64,000 bases of DNA from Welwitschia mirabilis (GCA_051453625.1 JBOZIK010000001.1:281845293-281909292), one strand, 5' to 3'; numbered from the stretch's first letter, positions 23,955 through 36,930 are shown. The notes: generated by a model not told the origin, from the sequence alone. Numbers and translations are program-made.

Positions 23955-24853
23955 AATTGTTATAACCCATCTTTTGTAAACTTTAATTAATGATTACAAG
24001 AGTTTCTAAACTATGTAATATATTGGATATTAATTTTAATTAAAATCCTTTTTTTTCCTTGTATTACTAGTGAGAATATAAGTGTATCCCTATAATTAAT
24101 AATATATCATTTGTTAAATATTATAGATAATCATGAGGTTATAATTATTTAATCTTAGTTTTCAGAAATTTTAGTATTTCAAGTTATAATAATAATTATA
24201 AGAATTTTAATACTAAATAAATATTTATGATTAGATAAGTTATTTTCATGGTTAAATATTTCAATCAAAAAATTACATATGAAGATGTAAAATAATGTCT
24301 ATAGAAAAGGGCATGTGACATATTTATTTTAATCATTTATTCATGTGTCTTATTCAAGTTTTAAAAAAACTAAAATTACTTGGTAAAAATGAAATAATAA
24401 TAAGTAATAGTACTATGTTTAAATATGAAAATTTCTTACATTTAATTATGACATTCCTTTTGTGTTATTTGTGTTGTTGATATAATGGATCATGAAGATT
24501 ATAAACATGTGAACAATGACATGCAATCTCATACATAAATTAAAAAGGATAAATGAGTATAATTTATTCTACCATAACTTTTATCCTTATTAATATTTTT
24601 GAAAGTACTTTATGCATAAAATAGTATTTTTCTTGTTGTGTCATATGAAAATTTTAAATTTGATGCATTTGTTCTTCTAGTGAATTTTAAATATGTTTTG
24701 TATTAATTATGATTCTATGAAGGATTAAGAAGGAACTAGAATGACGAAATTATGCATGTAATTAATCGTGTTAATTAAAGTAAGATGATTACTTATTTAA
24801 TTAGGTGCATGAGTCATAACTAAGATTCCTTTTATTATTCTTAAATCACTTCT

Positions 24854-25010
24854 TACACAAGCTTTTACAACTTCTCATTGATTAATCTTATCAATGTCAC
24901 TTCTATACAAGCTCATCCTAATTGTTATTGATCAATCTTATCATTTTCATTCACATGTTCATATCACCTTTACACAAAGTTCATCCAACTTATCATTGAT
25001 CAATCTTAAT
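24854..25010 (+). repeat. Three degenerate tandem units upstream of the LTR TATA box
   Basis: Each unit contains a TTGAT(C/T)AATCTTA core (at about 24889, 24929 and 24997) preceded by ACAAGCTCATCC-like sequence. The position 70-230 bp upstream of the TATA box is where U3 enhancer repeats usually lie. Confidence 0.65.
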
Positions 25011-25083
25011 AAGTAAAAGAGATTTCCTTGTCTTTTAGGTAAAATAATGTAGATGATCTAAGGACCTTGGGTGTATCATTTAT

Positions 25084-25093
25084 CTATAAATAG
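25084..25093 (+). promoter_or_regulatory. TATA box of LTR I
   Basis: CTATAAATAG followed by AGACC, near-consensus for a plant TATA box. Confidence 0.65.
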
Positions 25094-25408
25094 AGACCTC
25101 TTCCTTCTTCTCAAACTAGTATTCTTCAAGCATGTTTATGCTACCAAAATTTCTTCTCAATATTTTTTCCTCTTGAGTGTGAAGTTAGAGCTTGGATCTT
25201 AGAACTTAAAACGTTAAATATAGGATGTTGAAGCTTATCACTTCCTTAATCTTCTTGAAGGATAATTAATTTTTTTTCCCTCTAAATATGTTCTTCTTTT
25301 ATGAGAATTTTAGCTCCATTTCTTACATTAGGTTTATGCATATAATTTGTATTTTCCCTTCCATTAGCTAATATTAAGATAAGGGAGAGATTTTAGGGAT
25401 CTATTTAC

Positions 25409-25508
25409 NNNNNNNNNNNNNNNNNNNNNNNNNNNNNNNNNNNNNNNNNNNNNNNNNNNNNNNNNNNNNNNNNNNNNNNNNNNNNNNNNNNNNNNNNNNN
25501 NNNNNNNN
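25409..25508. other. 100-N gap
   Basis: The edges are not identical, but the right edge starts exactly at a second copy of repeat Y. Confidence 0.95.
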
Positions 25509-25823
25509 AATATTTTAATATAATTAAAATTTTTTATAATCTCATTAAATTGATGTCATTACTCTCCACAAGAAGTTACAGATGGATTATGTCTCAAAAA
25601 TAATCCAGAAAGGGTCAGAAATGTTGAAAACATATACTCTTTTACTTATCATAGTACTAGTTAACTTTTACTCTTAATTATATCTAATAATCATTAAACA
25701 TACTCTAATAATGTCAAATATAACTAATTTCTTCTTATAACATATTCAAAAAATAAATTTGGACAATGTTATCATGCAAGTTTGTGACTAAAATCAAGTG
25801 TAGAAATTAGTACATAAGTCAAT
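25509..25823. repeat. Direct repeat Y, right copy
   Basis: A second copy of 23660-23954, ending in the same GTACATAAGTCAAT. It is followed at about 25824-25920 by a copy of block X, which in the left cluster comes before Y. Confidence 0.85.
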
Positions 25824-25920
25824 CATGCCATCAAACTACCTTCATTTTTTAGACATTGTCTAGATAACTAGGTGGATAATGGTCTCAAAAGGAAATATAA
25901 TACTCAATCTATTAAACCCT

Positions 25921-26708
25921 TCAGAGTTTCCTTTAATCTTATTCATGTACATGCAATCCTATAGATCATTTAATAATTAAAATAACATCAGATATCATGA
26001 TTTTTCCTAACATATACCCTTACAACATGTTTGTCAATGTTATAATAATAAGATAATGGAATGTTAAGTAGATAAAAATTACATTAAGAGAAAAATATAG
26101 AATTGTTACTTAAACTAATGTATGAATATATCATAAAAATTTAATTTTAATTATAATATAAAGGATTATACATGATGTATTAAAACTATATACAAAAATG
26201 AAGATTGAAAAAAGTCATAGCATAGGAACTTGGTCATGATTTGGAGAGATGCAGACTACATATCAACATTTTACTTAGTCATGGTGATGGTACCTACTTC
26301 TTAGACATAACACCATCACTAGGAAAAAAAGATCACATGATTATGTATGGCACTTGTGGTAGGAGCATATGAGTTCTCATCATCTTAGGAAGATTGATGG
26401 TAATACCCTACTCTATATAATCAATCCTTTACTTTATTATCACTTTCCTCTTATAAAACATAATTAAGTATTTATCTTAAGCTATTGTCCTTTGGTCAAC
26501 TTAGATTACATGATAATCAATTTTATTGAGTTTCTCAACTAATCTTTACTCTACTCCTACCAGTAGCTTTGTTATTTTATCTAAAGTAATTGCTTCCATA
26601 GTTGCACCACCTATTTGAAGAGAAGCCCTATGTACCTAAAGCTATTATAGCTCTTTAAGAATCTAAATATCCATGTTTACAAAGTATCTAGCTATGGTCA
26701 TTATTAGT
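25921..26708. other. Non-coding flank left of element C
   Basis: No gene is supported. On the minus strand a piece near 26520-26620 reads like a short amphipathic helix, but no family was identified. Confidence 0.35.
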
Positions 26709-27803
26709 TGCCTAAATTACACTTCAAAAGGAATCAATTATAAAAGTAATGTGATTGCATTTAGGTTAGCATAAGGTGGTTCAACCAATGAATGTAATAC
26801 AACTAAAGAGCATAAATTAATGTAATAATCAAGCATTTGGTCTAAAAAGATAAATCATCATAATCCATAATACACTTTTTTTAATAAAATTTTAATTTAT
26901 TATTCAAGAAAGAAAAGAAAAATGCAAATTAGATAAGTTAGAATGCAAATTGTACAAGGAATAATGAATGCAAGCCTATGATAACCAATCTTTGAGTTGT
27001 TATCACGTATAATCAGCCCTTATAACATGTATTCAATTAAAATTAATCTATTAAAAGCATTAATTAAATAAAACATAAGTTATAAGAGAGAATGTTTAAA
27101 GATTTAACATTTATTCCAATTCCAAATATCTTTCAAAGTACCTTAGCATGATAGTAACTCCTTAATGATAGATGCACAAACTAACACAAAGAATGATCTC
27201 TTCTAAAGTTAAAAGGAATCTTTGACATTCTTGAATGAACTTTTCACCATTCTTTACAAGCCAATAGATGATGAAATAAGGCACATAAGTGGGTTTTATA
27301 ATTGTTCTATGGTTGTTAGGATTTTAGAAGATCAGTAAAAATGGAGAATGATCATGAATTAGAAACAAGTTATCAAGACATCATGCTTGCTCTCATCATT
27401 GGAATGATAATGGACATGAAATTTCTCTGGATCCAATCACCAGCTGCCACATCATGATGTCATTGGAATTTAAATCCAAATGCTAACTACAGTGTTGTGG
27501 GCTCTGTTATGTGGATGACATATGATACAATAGTCAAACTACTAATTGCCACATCAAATTACCACATCAGTAGTTGCATTGCATTTCTAAGCTGTGTCAT
27601 GACTAGTGTCATGAGGATAACATATGGGACAATAACCAATTTATTTAGTTTTTGAGTTTATCTTCAGTCCAAAATTATCATGGTTGAAATTCATGCTTTT
27701 ATGAGCTAAAATACAATGTTTAAGATTATAATTAAGTCATTTTATTTCTTCATAACAGAGTTCTTAAAAATAACTAAATTAATCTCCTATCCCTTATAAT
27801 CCA
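26709..27803 (-). repeat. 3' LTR of element C
   Basis: About 1.1 kb, similar throughout to 57847-58894. Shared landmarks include TCACATCATGATGTCATTGG-like and TTGAAATTCATGCT segments. It begins TG at 26709. The minus-strand start is TGGATTATAAGGGATAGG. The flanking 3' UTR on its right lacks a clean purine tract. Confidence 0.8.
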
Positions 27804-28114
27804 TCTAGGGTTTTAATAGTCCCTTGACAAACAAAGTGAAAGATGACTTTGTGATGCCCATTCAACTAGAGGAAAAAGGACTAAAAATTTGGAATAATAG
27901 AAACATTTTACAAAATAAATGTTCAATTATTACTAATTAGTTAAGATAAGAATTTATTATAAAAAATGAGTAGTTAGTTGTATATGTGTAATAAATACTA
28001 GTTTGTGAAAAATGTGCATGAGTTTAACTAATACAACAGGCTTAAAAGTTATAATATACATATAGATCACAAAATGAAAATACAAAAATATTATGAATTC
28101 TAGTGTGAAGAAGA
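27804..28114 (-). other. 3' untranslated part of element C
   Basis: Between the end of the downstream ORF and the 3' LTR. No coding sign. The expected polypurine tract is not obvious. Confidence 0.5.
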
Positions 28115-31100
28115 CTAGAACTCAATTTCCATGTCATCATCTCTCTTGGGATGTAGTTTTAAAGGTGGCTCAAATATGGGATCCTATACATTTGGAAAGT
28201 AATGAGAGACACGATAATGTAAACTAGATGTAGGTACATCATGATAAAAATGAATTACATCAGGAATACTCATTAACGTATCTTACCATACATCTATTAG
28301 CATCTCCAAAATAGCTATGCCTTGATCCTCCATAGCCTAAATAAATTCATTTAACCGATTAAATTGAGTAGTATAATAAGCATGTAAATTGGTAACTGAA
28401 GAAGATAACCTTTACTCTATGCCTTATAATAATGCAATAAGATAATCAAAGGTAGTAGCTCCTATTGCCTAGGGTTGTCTAAGAGGAGGTGGAGAAGTAG
28501 GTGCCATAGGAACTTCTCTAGGAGCTAGTGGTGCCATATCTAGAATATCAATTCTAACTCTCTAGAAATCTATATCATCTATAAAATATGTATTGAATGA
28601 GGAGTGTCTGCTAGAATAGGGATCTTAAAATGTATGAATAAGGCACTCAACAAATAAGGGTATGCCATTATGGAAAAATAGAACTGCGTTCTCATCCATC
28701 TAAGCCATTATCAAATAAAAGAGAACAAGTTTACCCTCTCTCCATGATGAACAAGGGATAAAATCTCAAGGTAGGAGATCATAGCATGTAAAGCATGTCA
28801 TACTAGAGCTATGTTATAAATGATGCCTTGATGAAGGATGTAGTAGTAAGAAGGCAAATAGGTCATAACTACCCCTTGTCGATCATCCTTTACATGGTGT
28901 GGTAACTCCAACAAACTACATAGGCCCATATCTCTAACTCACCTCCATCAAGATCCATCCTCGCTTCATCTTTAAAAACTCCTATTACTACTGCAATATA
29001 TTGTAGCTTAATATAAATATGGTGGCCCCCTAATATAACTCTAATCTACTTATAACATAACCCATTATCCCTAGTAGCTATAATGGACTCAAAGGTCTAA
29101 TAGAACTGGATGATCTCAACCTTAAAATAGGAGCTATAAGCATTTAATAATCCATTACAAATGCCAAGTCTTTAAATGAATGATTTAAATTAGATTATAG
29201 TCTCAATATATAGTCTCTAAAATGAATTTCCCTCTAATAGATAGTAGAGGCAAGGCTATGCATTTATTCCTATAAGAGTGCCTCATGCACTCATCATTCT
29301 ACTACCCAAGCAGTAATAGAATGTATGTGAGGTCGAGAAGATGAAGCTCCTATATCACTACATTAAGATAAGCATAATATACATATGTGCCATATAGAAA
29401 TAAAATGTGAAAATATTCAAAATTATTTCTACAAGTAACCAACTACTCTCCAGTAAGGGCCAAAGTATAGCTATAAAAACTAAGATCATTTTGATATCTA
29501 ACATGTTAAAAACTATCATGAATTAAGTGAATAATGAGCAAAAAATTCCAAAAGAATGAAAAATATGAAATTTAAAGATAAAATACTCATAACTATTAAT
29601 TTTCTAGATGAAATTTAATTTGGTAAGTTTCTAAGTATAGATCAGTCAAACAAATAGGTGGGTTCAGAGATAAACTATTTGATTTGATCTAGAATGAAAT
29701 ATATGAGAAAAATTTGGAAATAAAACCATAGAAAAATTGTGAAAAGTACCTTATTATGTTTAAATGTGATCAATTCATGAAATATTAAGAACCCCATGAG
29801 CAAGGAATGGTTGTTATGCCTAAAAGAAATTAGAGGACAAATATTGCACTAAATTTGATTAAGAAATATGGGAGAAAATTACTTTTAAAGAATTCTACTA
29901 TTATGTCATTCCACGTGTTATTAGGATGACTAATGACATAACATATATGTCATCCTATTCATCATTGGGACAAATCAAGGCACAACATAGAAAAATCCTG
30001 AATTCTTTTTAATAGTTATCATGCCCCATGTCATGGGGATGATATAACAAATAACATTGTTCATAAAACTAGATCAAGATGAGATTTCAAAATCAGCTCA
30101 TATTAATGGTGTACATTATGATTTTTGACTTGAATTTTATGAAAATAGTGATGGTGTTGATGAATTTTTGAAGTTATAATTTGAGAGTGATGAACCTTTA
30201 AAATTATAATTAGGTTGTAATCATTATCAATAGAAAAAGGTGGATCCAATACGTATGCTCTATTAAGAACTTAGTGGAATTTAGATTGAAGAAAGCCTAT
30301 TAGTGAAGTATACTAAATTTTAGTGTTTTAAATAATATTGTGGTATGCAAGTGTTAAATCTCTAGTACTTTTATGAATTCATAAAGAGTACAGGGTGGTG
30401 ATCACATCCCATTAGCTAATTTTCAAGGATTTTTAAAAGTAGTATTATGGCTTCTATTATAAGGATGATAGGTGGCAAAATAGTCATTTTATAAGTAAAT
30501 AAAAAAATCAATGATGATCCTTTAGTGTAAAAGGATTAGAAATGCTAGGAAAACTCAACAAAATCATGAAAAAAATAGAAGATGTGACAATCACTTAAAA
30601 GATGCTTAAGGCATATGAATTAGATAGCAAGATTATCAAGTAAAGTACTCATGCAAGATTTAGACATGCAATGTACAAATTAAGACATAAGAATATTTTC
30701 AAATGCATTAGTATAATCAAGAATAGCATCCAAATTATAGAATGCATAAAATTCTCGAAAGGTAAATAGACTTACTAAATGTTTTAACCCAATAAGAATC
30801 TAAAAAGAATGTAATTTGGTTTTGAGAAATTGACATAACTATTATTAAAGTATGTAAGAAATGGATACAAATAACATGAACAAAGTTGATCCATTTATCC
30901 TAGGTGTCAACCTAATAGGACCCATAAAGGGTAACTATCAAAATACTTAATATGAAAAATACACATGGTGTAGTACTTAAAACTGATAGATTCATAAGAG
31001 AGTAAGTGATTATAAAATATATTATCAACAAGTTCCTATGAAGACATTAAATGCCCTTTTATTTTCTTCTACTACTTCTTCTTATTATTCTTCTTCTCCC

Positions 31101-31236
31101 CTCCTTTTTTTGGCCTTTTGGTTATTTCTCCAAAATGTATTAGTGTCTAGATACACCATTCTTTATGGTGAGGGTGCTGCAACCACTACCACAAAAAAAG
31201 AATCTATAGGAAAGAACCCGATTATAACTATTAGAG
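28115..31236 (-). pseudogene. Decayed ORF downstream of integrase (element C)
   Basis: In the envelope position, between integrase and the 3' LTR, the minus strand keeps protein-like pieces in several frames. These include a basic and acidic start of Glu/Lys-rich residues (about 31040-31100), a segment with an EFYAFYNLDAIL-like reading (about 30700), a piece reading IGVFKDEARMDLDGGELEIW (about 28920-28985), an HHGERVNLFSF piece (about 28720-28750), a Pro-rich stretch with repeated APRE/PTSPPPL-like composition (about 28470-28530) and an acidic end DDDMEIEF followed by a stop at 28115-28117. This resembles the long uncharacterised ORF found in many plant Athila-like elements. I see no signal peptide or fusion-protein features, so I do not call it an envelope. 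It is heavily broken by stops. Confidence 0.4.
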
Positions 31237-32467
31237 TGTGAATTTATGTAATCTTTAAGTCCTTAGATAAAAATCTATAAATCATAATACTTGCAGAAAA
31301 CACACAATAGTATAGATGAGAGTTAATCTAAATGTCTTGATACATTAAAGGCACTAGACTAGAAGTTAGAAAATTGATTTTCATAAAACATTTTTAATTT
31401 TTTTATTTTAGTAAATGAAAGTAAATAAGAATGTAAATGCAATGCAAGATGAATGAAAATAAAAATGCAATAGATGGAATGCAAGTGGGATGAGTTCTAT
31501 TGGTATTCTAGTCCTTTTATCACAAGAACTATTTCTTTATAACTTAGATTAATTAGGAAGTGTTCTATTACTTATTTCTAATCAACATCAACTATAATAA
31601 ATGCTAAACAGAATATGGACAATGCAGTTATGGAATTAGAATGAAATAGTAATGTAAATCTAAACTAATAAAATCAACCTTAACAAAGGTTGCTCTTATG
31701 ATCTAAATAAACTATATAACTATCATTAAGTTATAATCAACTTAAACTATAAGAGACATTAACATAATTATAGTGAAAAGAGTAATTGAATTAATCTTGA
31801 TTCTACATCCACTTATAACAAAGTAATAGAACCTCAATGGAGGATATTCAGCCCAACACCAAGGTAAACTTCTCTTTGTAGCTACTAAATACACCTCTTA
31901 TCCTTCAATCTTTGATCACAAGAAGATTAAATACAAAAGATGGAAAAGAAAGTGAAGGAAAGGAAGGGTATTTATAGTTTTACATTGAAGTTCTAGAAGC
32001 TTAACCCTAGGAGTTATAGGAGAAACCCTAGCATCCCAAATGTGTTACATGGCCCCATTATGAAGATAATTATTTTCATTAATAAAAAATAGCTATCATC
32101 TCAACTGTCATGGGGATGTCACTTCACATCAAAAGGTAGCCCATTAAATTCAAGATCCATAGTCAACTTTGCAAACTTCATCCATGTTAGCAATGCTATC
32201 ATCCTAGCTATTGTGTGGATAATAAAGGAGATGATAGGATTCTTCATTTTCTATGTTAAAAAGGAATTAGTATTCTACATGCTAAATCCTTCTTTTAAAG
32301 TATGAAGTATTAAAATAAGATAAGATGACTTTAAATATGCTAATAATTACATGTTTTGGTGATTCTCCTATTAGTTCTTCATCATCATCAGAATTACATC
32401 TAAACTTATATAAATGTCATACAAAAGCACTTAAAATATACCATCAAATTCTTATAAATTAGAATCA
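31237..32467 (-). repeat. 3' LTR of element AB
   Basis: Starts TGTGAATTTATGTAATC and ends AAATTAGAATCA, aligning along its length with 50054-51296. A TATA word lies at 31969-31977 (minus CTATAAATA). To its right, the AB 3' non-coding region continues with GATTAACTATATTATGAGCC, which matches the region just before the 3' LTR of element D. Confidence 0.88.
31969..31977 (-). promoter_or_regulatory. TATA box of AB 3' LTR
   Basis: The minus strand reads CTATAAATA, then CCC. It is identical in word and position to the other AB LTR. Confidence 0.6.
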
Positions 32468-34150
32468 AAGTGTGTGATTAACTATATTATGAGCCAATTT
32501 AACTAAGATAAATAGCAACTACAAAATGTAATTTGAGTTCAATTTTACTATGTAGGAATAAACATTAAAAACAAATTAACTAATACAAATACTGATATTT
32601 TTCTAAGCTCCCCACTTAAACACATCACCATAGAATGAATGAATGTCATACACATACAAAAGTCATAAAATGTAATAATGATAGCTTAAAAAATGATAAT
32701 GTATATGCATAATGCAAGATAGGGATACTGACCCTAATGTGTAAAACTTAAGTAGTGATAATCTTAAAGAATGATGCATCCAAAGTTTATTAATGTATTC
32801 TACAAGGGTAAAGTACAAGAGTATCTTTTTATTAGATGATCTAATACATAGCTATAGGAAAACTCTATGAGTGCGCTATTATGCTCCTGCTAAATAAAAT
32901 CCATGAAATTTATTCAAGTACCATGAAATCATATACAAACAACTTATCACAAATATGTGTTATGAAAGCTCAAACATGATCCTTTTTAAAATTATAAATT
33001 TTTACTTAATATCTCAAAAGGAATTCTCAGAAAGATGTCATGCTTCCCATATGTAAAGCAAGATATCTTAAATTATATAGGACAAAAAAGATAATTGTAT
33101 CCTGTTTATTGTGGGAATGACATACATGAGATGACAGAGATTAAATGAGATGTTTGAAAAGATAGGAAAAACTAGAAAAAGTTTAAAAGCAAGAAAGAAA
33201 ATAAAAAGTAGCAGAAAAGCAAAAAAAAAGGTAAAAAATGAAGAATTATCTTGAAAAACATGACCATGATGAAAAGAGAGATATGAAAAAAAAGGATAAT
33301 AAAGAGAAGAAAATGCACTAAGTATAAAAGAGCAATGCTTAGAAGAACTCCTCAAATATGCTTGAACTCAGTAAGCTCAGAAAAGTAAGAATCAAAACTT
33401 AAAAAGTATTATCATCACCCATTAGGGAAAAAATAGAGAAACAATAATCCTCATGGATAAAAGCTATAAGGAAAAGCAATAAGAAACTACTAAATGATCA
33501 TGTCCATAATATTATTTTGAAAAAGCATGGAAATAACTTTGGAAAACCTAATAAAAAAACTAAAAAAAACAAAATAAAAATGAATAAATAAGAACATAAA
33601 TAAGATTATTTACTTAACCTAAATTATAACCAAACAAATTCCCTAGATAACAATCATAAAATTACCTAACAAAAAATGCATAATAATATGTAAAAATTCA
33701 TTAAATACCATTCAAATAGGCAATAATTGTGATGATCTTAAGTGTTTCTAAATTTTATCAAATAATGAATGATAATATAAAAAGCTCAAGAAACATGAAT
33801 TTGCTAGCTTACATATCAAAACAACACTAGATCCAGAAAAGTAGAATGATCATGTGGAAGTATTACATCTAAAAAGGAGTCTAAAAAATAAGCAATGCCT
33901 CTGATGATATCAAGAACATCACTGATCTCGTAGCATCTAAGTAAAATTTTTTTACACCATGATGAGGGGAGTACAACCATTATTAAAGAAGTAAGAATTT
34001 ACACAACATGGCCAAATGACCTCCCAGTAGAGTTTGCATAGCTACCATATCGCACTACCAAAGGCCCCTCTTAGGAAAATTTGCCCTAGTGAACTTGGGT
34101 ACGACATCATGGTGATCATGTTTTTAGATATGAAAGAGCATGGTATTTAT
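32468..34150 (-). other. 3' non-coding region of AB, conserved with element D
   Basis: Read on the minus strand, this 1.7-kb region aligns with D 42160-43892 on the plus strand. Shared words include GTGCGATATGGTAGCTATG or close to it, TTCCACATGATCATTCTAC, TATTATCATTCATTATTTGA and GGCTCATAATATAGTT. The 95-residue frame at 33068-33355 is hydrophobic and lies inside this conserved region, but it is not kept open in D. The conservation is therefore better read as RNA-level. Confidence 0.7.
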
Positions 34151-34699
34151 TTATTTCCTTTCTTCTTCTTCTTCTTCCTTTTTTTTTCTTTTAGTTCCAC
34201 ATGACCAAGTACTTGTAAGGATAAAAGTAAAGTAATAAGATGAGAAATAAGTAAGAACATGTAGAAATAATTAATTACTTCTCACCATTGAAAGAAAAAA
34301 AGAACTAACTCATATTCTTTCTGAATGAAGTTTATAGACATATGAATATCTTAAGATTGTGTGAATTCAACATTATCATCTTATAATGCCCGAGTAAAAG
34401 AATATTAATCATGATGACTTTATAAAATAATACGTAACTCAAATTAAAGATATCCATGTGATAGCATGATGTCTACCTAAGGAATGAGTTAAGAAGGAAT
34501 TTAGAAAATGATAAGAGGAAGGACCTCCTTATTGAAAGAGGCTTCCAAAAAAAGTGCTTATATCATGTTCAAAATTTTATTAGGATATGATTCATAGATT
34601 TTTAACTTTTATTCATTAATTTTTTAAATTTCCCTAGTATTTAGATCAGAGATTTTAACTAAGCCATTGCTATGTACTTTTTCTATAGGATAAGGACCT
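34151..34699 (-). other. Segment between integrase and 3' conserved region of AB
   Basis: Starts with a (CTT)n-like tract (about 34160-34190). The rest probably holds the integrase C-terminal tail, where only a piece like PYELVYGKICIL (about 34970-35005) just upstream is clear. Confidence 0.4.
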
Positions 34700-35690
34700 A
34701 ACTATTTAAAGGTTAATTTGTTATGTAAAATGTGTACTCAGATATTGTATAAAAGGATAAGTTATCTAGGTTCAATTACTCATGGAAAATATTTTTATCA
34801 TGTTTAAACTTTGGTTAGGCTTTATGAATGAGTTGATGATGTATGAAATGAGTATGCTTTTTATCTAAATGGTCAAGTTGGGCTAATTAAGTTCTAAGTT
34901 CTTTTTTCAAGTCTACAAGATTAAGTTTATGGATAAAGTGATAGGATTTATACCAAACATTAACTAACAAGATACAAATTTTTCCATACACAAGTTCATA
35001 TGGTGAGAAACCTAGAGAGTTGCACTAAGTAGTATAATAAGCCCAAAGAACATCATTGCTTTTAGAGAACCACTTTTTCTTATTAACATAGATTAATTTT
35101 TGGAGCATCTTTTTAATTTCTCTATTTGCATTTTTAGCTTGATCATTAGTTTGGAGATGATAAGAACATGCAATTCTATGTTTAATGCTAATGAATAAAA
35201 GACATTTTTAAAAAAGGTGATTAATGAAATGCATTTATTGATCATTAATGATGATTTTTGGAAAATCAAAACATTGAAAGATATGAGTTTAGAAAAAATT
35301 ACAAATGTTTTAAGCATCATTTTTAATAGTAGTAATATATTTAACTTACTTAGTAACATAATCAACAACCACTGGGATGTAACTTTTATTATAAAAAGAT
35401 GGTTTAATTGGGCCTATAGAGTTAATTTCTAAATAATAAAAAAGTTTACATTCAAGCATAGGTTTAAGGAACATACCTTAAGAATGCATTAGTATACCAT
35501 AATATTGACATGCATCACACATTCTAGCAAAGTCAAATGAGCCTTGAATAGAGTAGGCCAATTAGAACTAGAGTGAAGAATTTTCATGATAGTATTTTGA
35601 AAATTAAAGTATCTCCTACATATTCCACCATGGCAAAGTTTAATGATTTTTAAGATTTCCCACTCAAGCATACACTTATGCATGATTTGG
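34700..35690 (-). pseudogene. Degenerate integrase (element AB)
   Basis: The zinc-binding part lies at 35489-35683 (minus): EWEILKIIKLCHGGI, then a phenylalanine-rich stretch, KILHS, W-P-T-L-F and an L-L-E-C end, matching the HHCC module of gypsy integrases. The core follows: a VVVDYVTK segment that keeps the first catalytic Asp (about 35360), then a piece reading IIINDQ followed by a stop where the Gly of D-Q-G-T should be (about 35237-35250), then FFKNVFYSLALNIELH and a QTN-like third motif region with a terminal EKLKRCSKN. Stops and frameshifts split it. It would have joined the element cDNA to host DNA. Confidence 0.85.
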
Positions 35691-35899
35691 TATTTTCATT
35701 ATCTATAAAGATGGGGTTCATTCCACTTATCATCATTGATCCTATGGAAAAAAGATTACGTTGATTATGGTTTCAATGTTAAGGTGTTTTCATAGTAATA
35801 AGGTAGTTTATAATATTAGCATACTTAGAAGTAGGATGAGTGAAAGAGATAACACAAAGTTATTCAACAGTAAATAGTTATTCATTAGAAAAGGAGCTA

Positions 35900-36319
35900 T
35901 TTATGGGGAGTTTATCATGAGAACAAGAAAGTTAAGATAAGTGATCTAAAACACTATTATGTTTTTTAGCTTTATTGATGATGGTGATATTGAATTCTTG
36001 CATGAGAAAGATCTACATAATAAATATGACATTAAATATTTTTTAGTCATAAGATAGTATATAACTAAATGATCTACGTTAACATTGTTGTGGAAACCAA
36101 GAAAATCATGTTGAAGATGGTCAAGGAAAAAGATGATGGCAAGCATTTCTCTCTTAGTAATAGTATAATTGGATTAGACTTTGGATAGATTCTTACTAAG
36201 ATAGGATGTGACTTTAAAACCATTTTCATATTTTTAGCCAAAAAACACATACATAGAAATATTACTTACATCATACATGAGTTCAAAATCTTTAGTCTAA
36301 TCAGGACCCATGTTAATAG
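35900..36319 (-). pseudogene. Degenerate RNase H (element AB), N-terminal edge at element D
   Basis: The minus strand reads PINMGPD, then a decayed F-E-L-M-x-D segment, GQKYENGFKV, SYLSKNLSKV, an ITKREMLAIIFFLDHL piece and a YYLMTKKY strand (36146 down to about 35970), ending near VLDHLS. This is the gypsy RNase H in order. The D-A-S active-site segment has decayed to D-V-S. It begins right at the edge of element D (36320-36324), exactly where the RT-side half stops at 45211. Confidence 0.85.
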
Positions 36320-36324
36320 GTTTA
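36320..36324. repeat. Probable target-site duplication of element D, left (GTTTA)
   Basis: GTTTA here and ATTTA at 45206-45210 differ by one transition and flank D at the point where the AB reading frame is cut. Confidence 0.5.
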
Positions 36325-36930
36325 TGTTGTGATGGCAATTTGTAGAAATTTGATGATGCATTTAGAGTACTTTTTTAGGACATTTATATAGGTTTGAATG
36401 CAATTTTAATCGATTTGATAGGGTGATCACAAAAACATATAATTCTTAACATAATTAGAGGCATTTCAGGCATGTTTGGATACTTAGTATGTTGGAGGAA
36501 GATTAATAATGAAGAAGGCTGATTTACTCTATCTAAGAAGCTTTTGAAGTGTGTCGTCCCCACCATCATCCCCATAATAGAGGGGATGACAATAGTATAT
36601 TGACCTATTATAATATTGATTTGGAATGAAGCTTAAAGTCAACAAAACACCTTTTTAGAGGAGATGTCATCTCCATTGTCATCTCCATAAAATAAAGGAT
36701 GAAGGCATATCTAGAGCCAATTATAGGGCCGATTGTAGAGCTAGAAGATGATTAATTATCTATTGTTAAGGGGCATCGTTCCTAGTATTATCCTCATGAT
36801 AGTTAGGATGACAACTATTTTATATGTGCAAGACTAAATTATCTTATAATGGGATCATGCACCTCACTACGGCTTCTAGAATTTCTTCTTTGACTTCTAG
36901 GATTACATTTCTAGAACTTCTAATATAAAA
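36325..36930 (+). repeat. 5' part of D left LTR, cut by gap
   Basis: Aligns from TGTTGTGATGG with the start of the right LTR (43893) up to the equivalent of 44503, just before the TATA box, where the gap begins. The frame at 36384-36575 on the minus strand is only a shadow inside this LTR. Confidence 0.8.

Larger units (their letters stand above)
23959..25408 (+). repeat. Plus-strand LTR with TATA box (element I), right end lost in gap
   Basis: It starts TGTTATAACCC, a common plant LTR start, directly after repeat Y. A strong CTATAAATAG lies at 25084-25093, followed by a pyrimidine-rich CTCTTCCTTCTTCTC leader. Upstream of the TATA box are three degenerate copies of a unit of about 60 bp sharing CATTGATCAATCTTA (24854-25010). 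The right end falls in the gap at 25409, so a solo LTR cannot be told from a longer element. Confidence 0.6.

Noticed and set aside
28115-31236. A true envelope gene in C
   Set aside because: No signal peptide, cleavage site or membrane anchor can be seen. Only the position fits.
33068-33355. 95-residue hydrophobic minus frame
   Set aside because: It lies in the AB 3' region. The homologous stretch of D is not open and the similarity is at nucleotide level, so a membrane protein is not supported.
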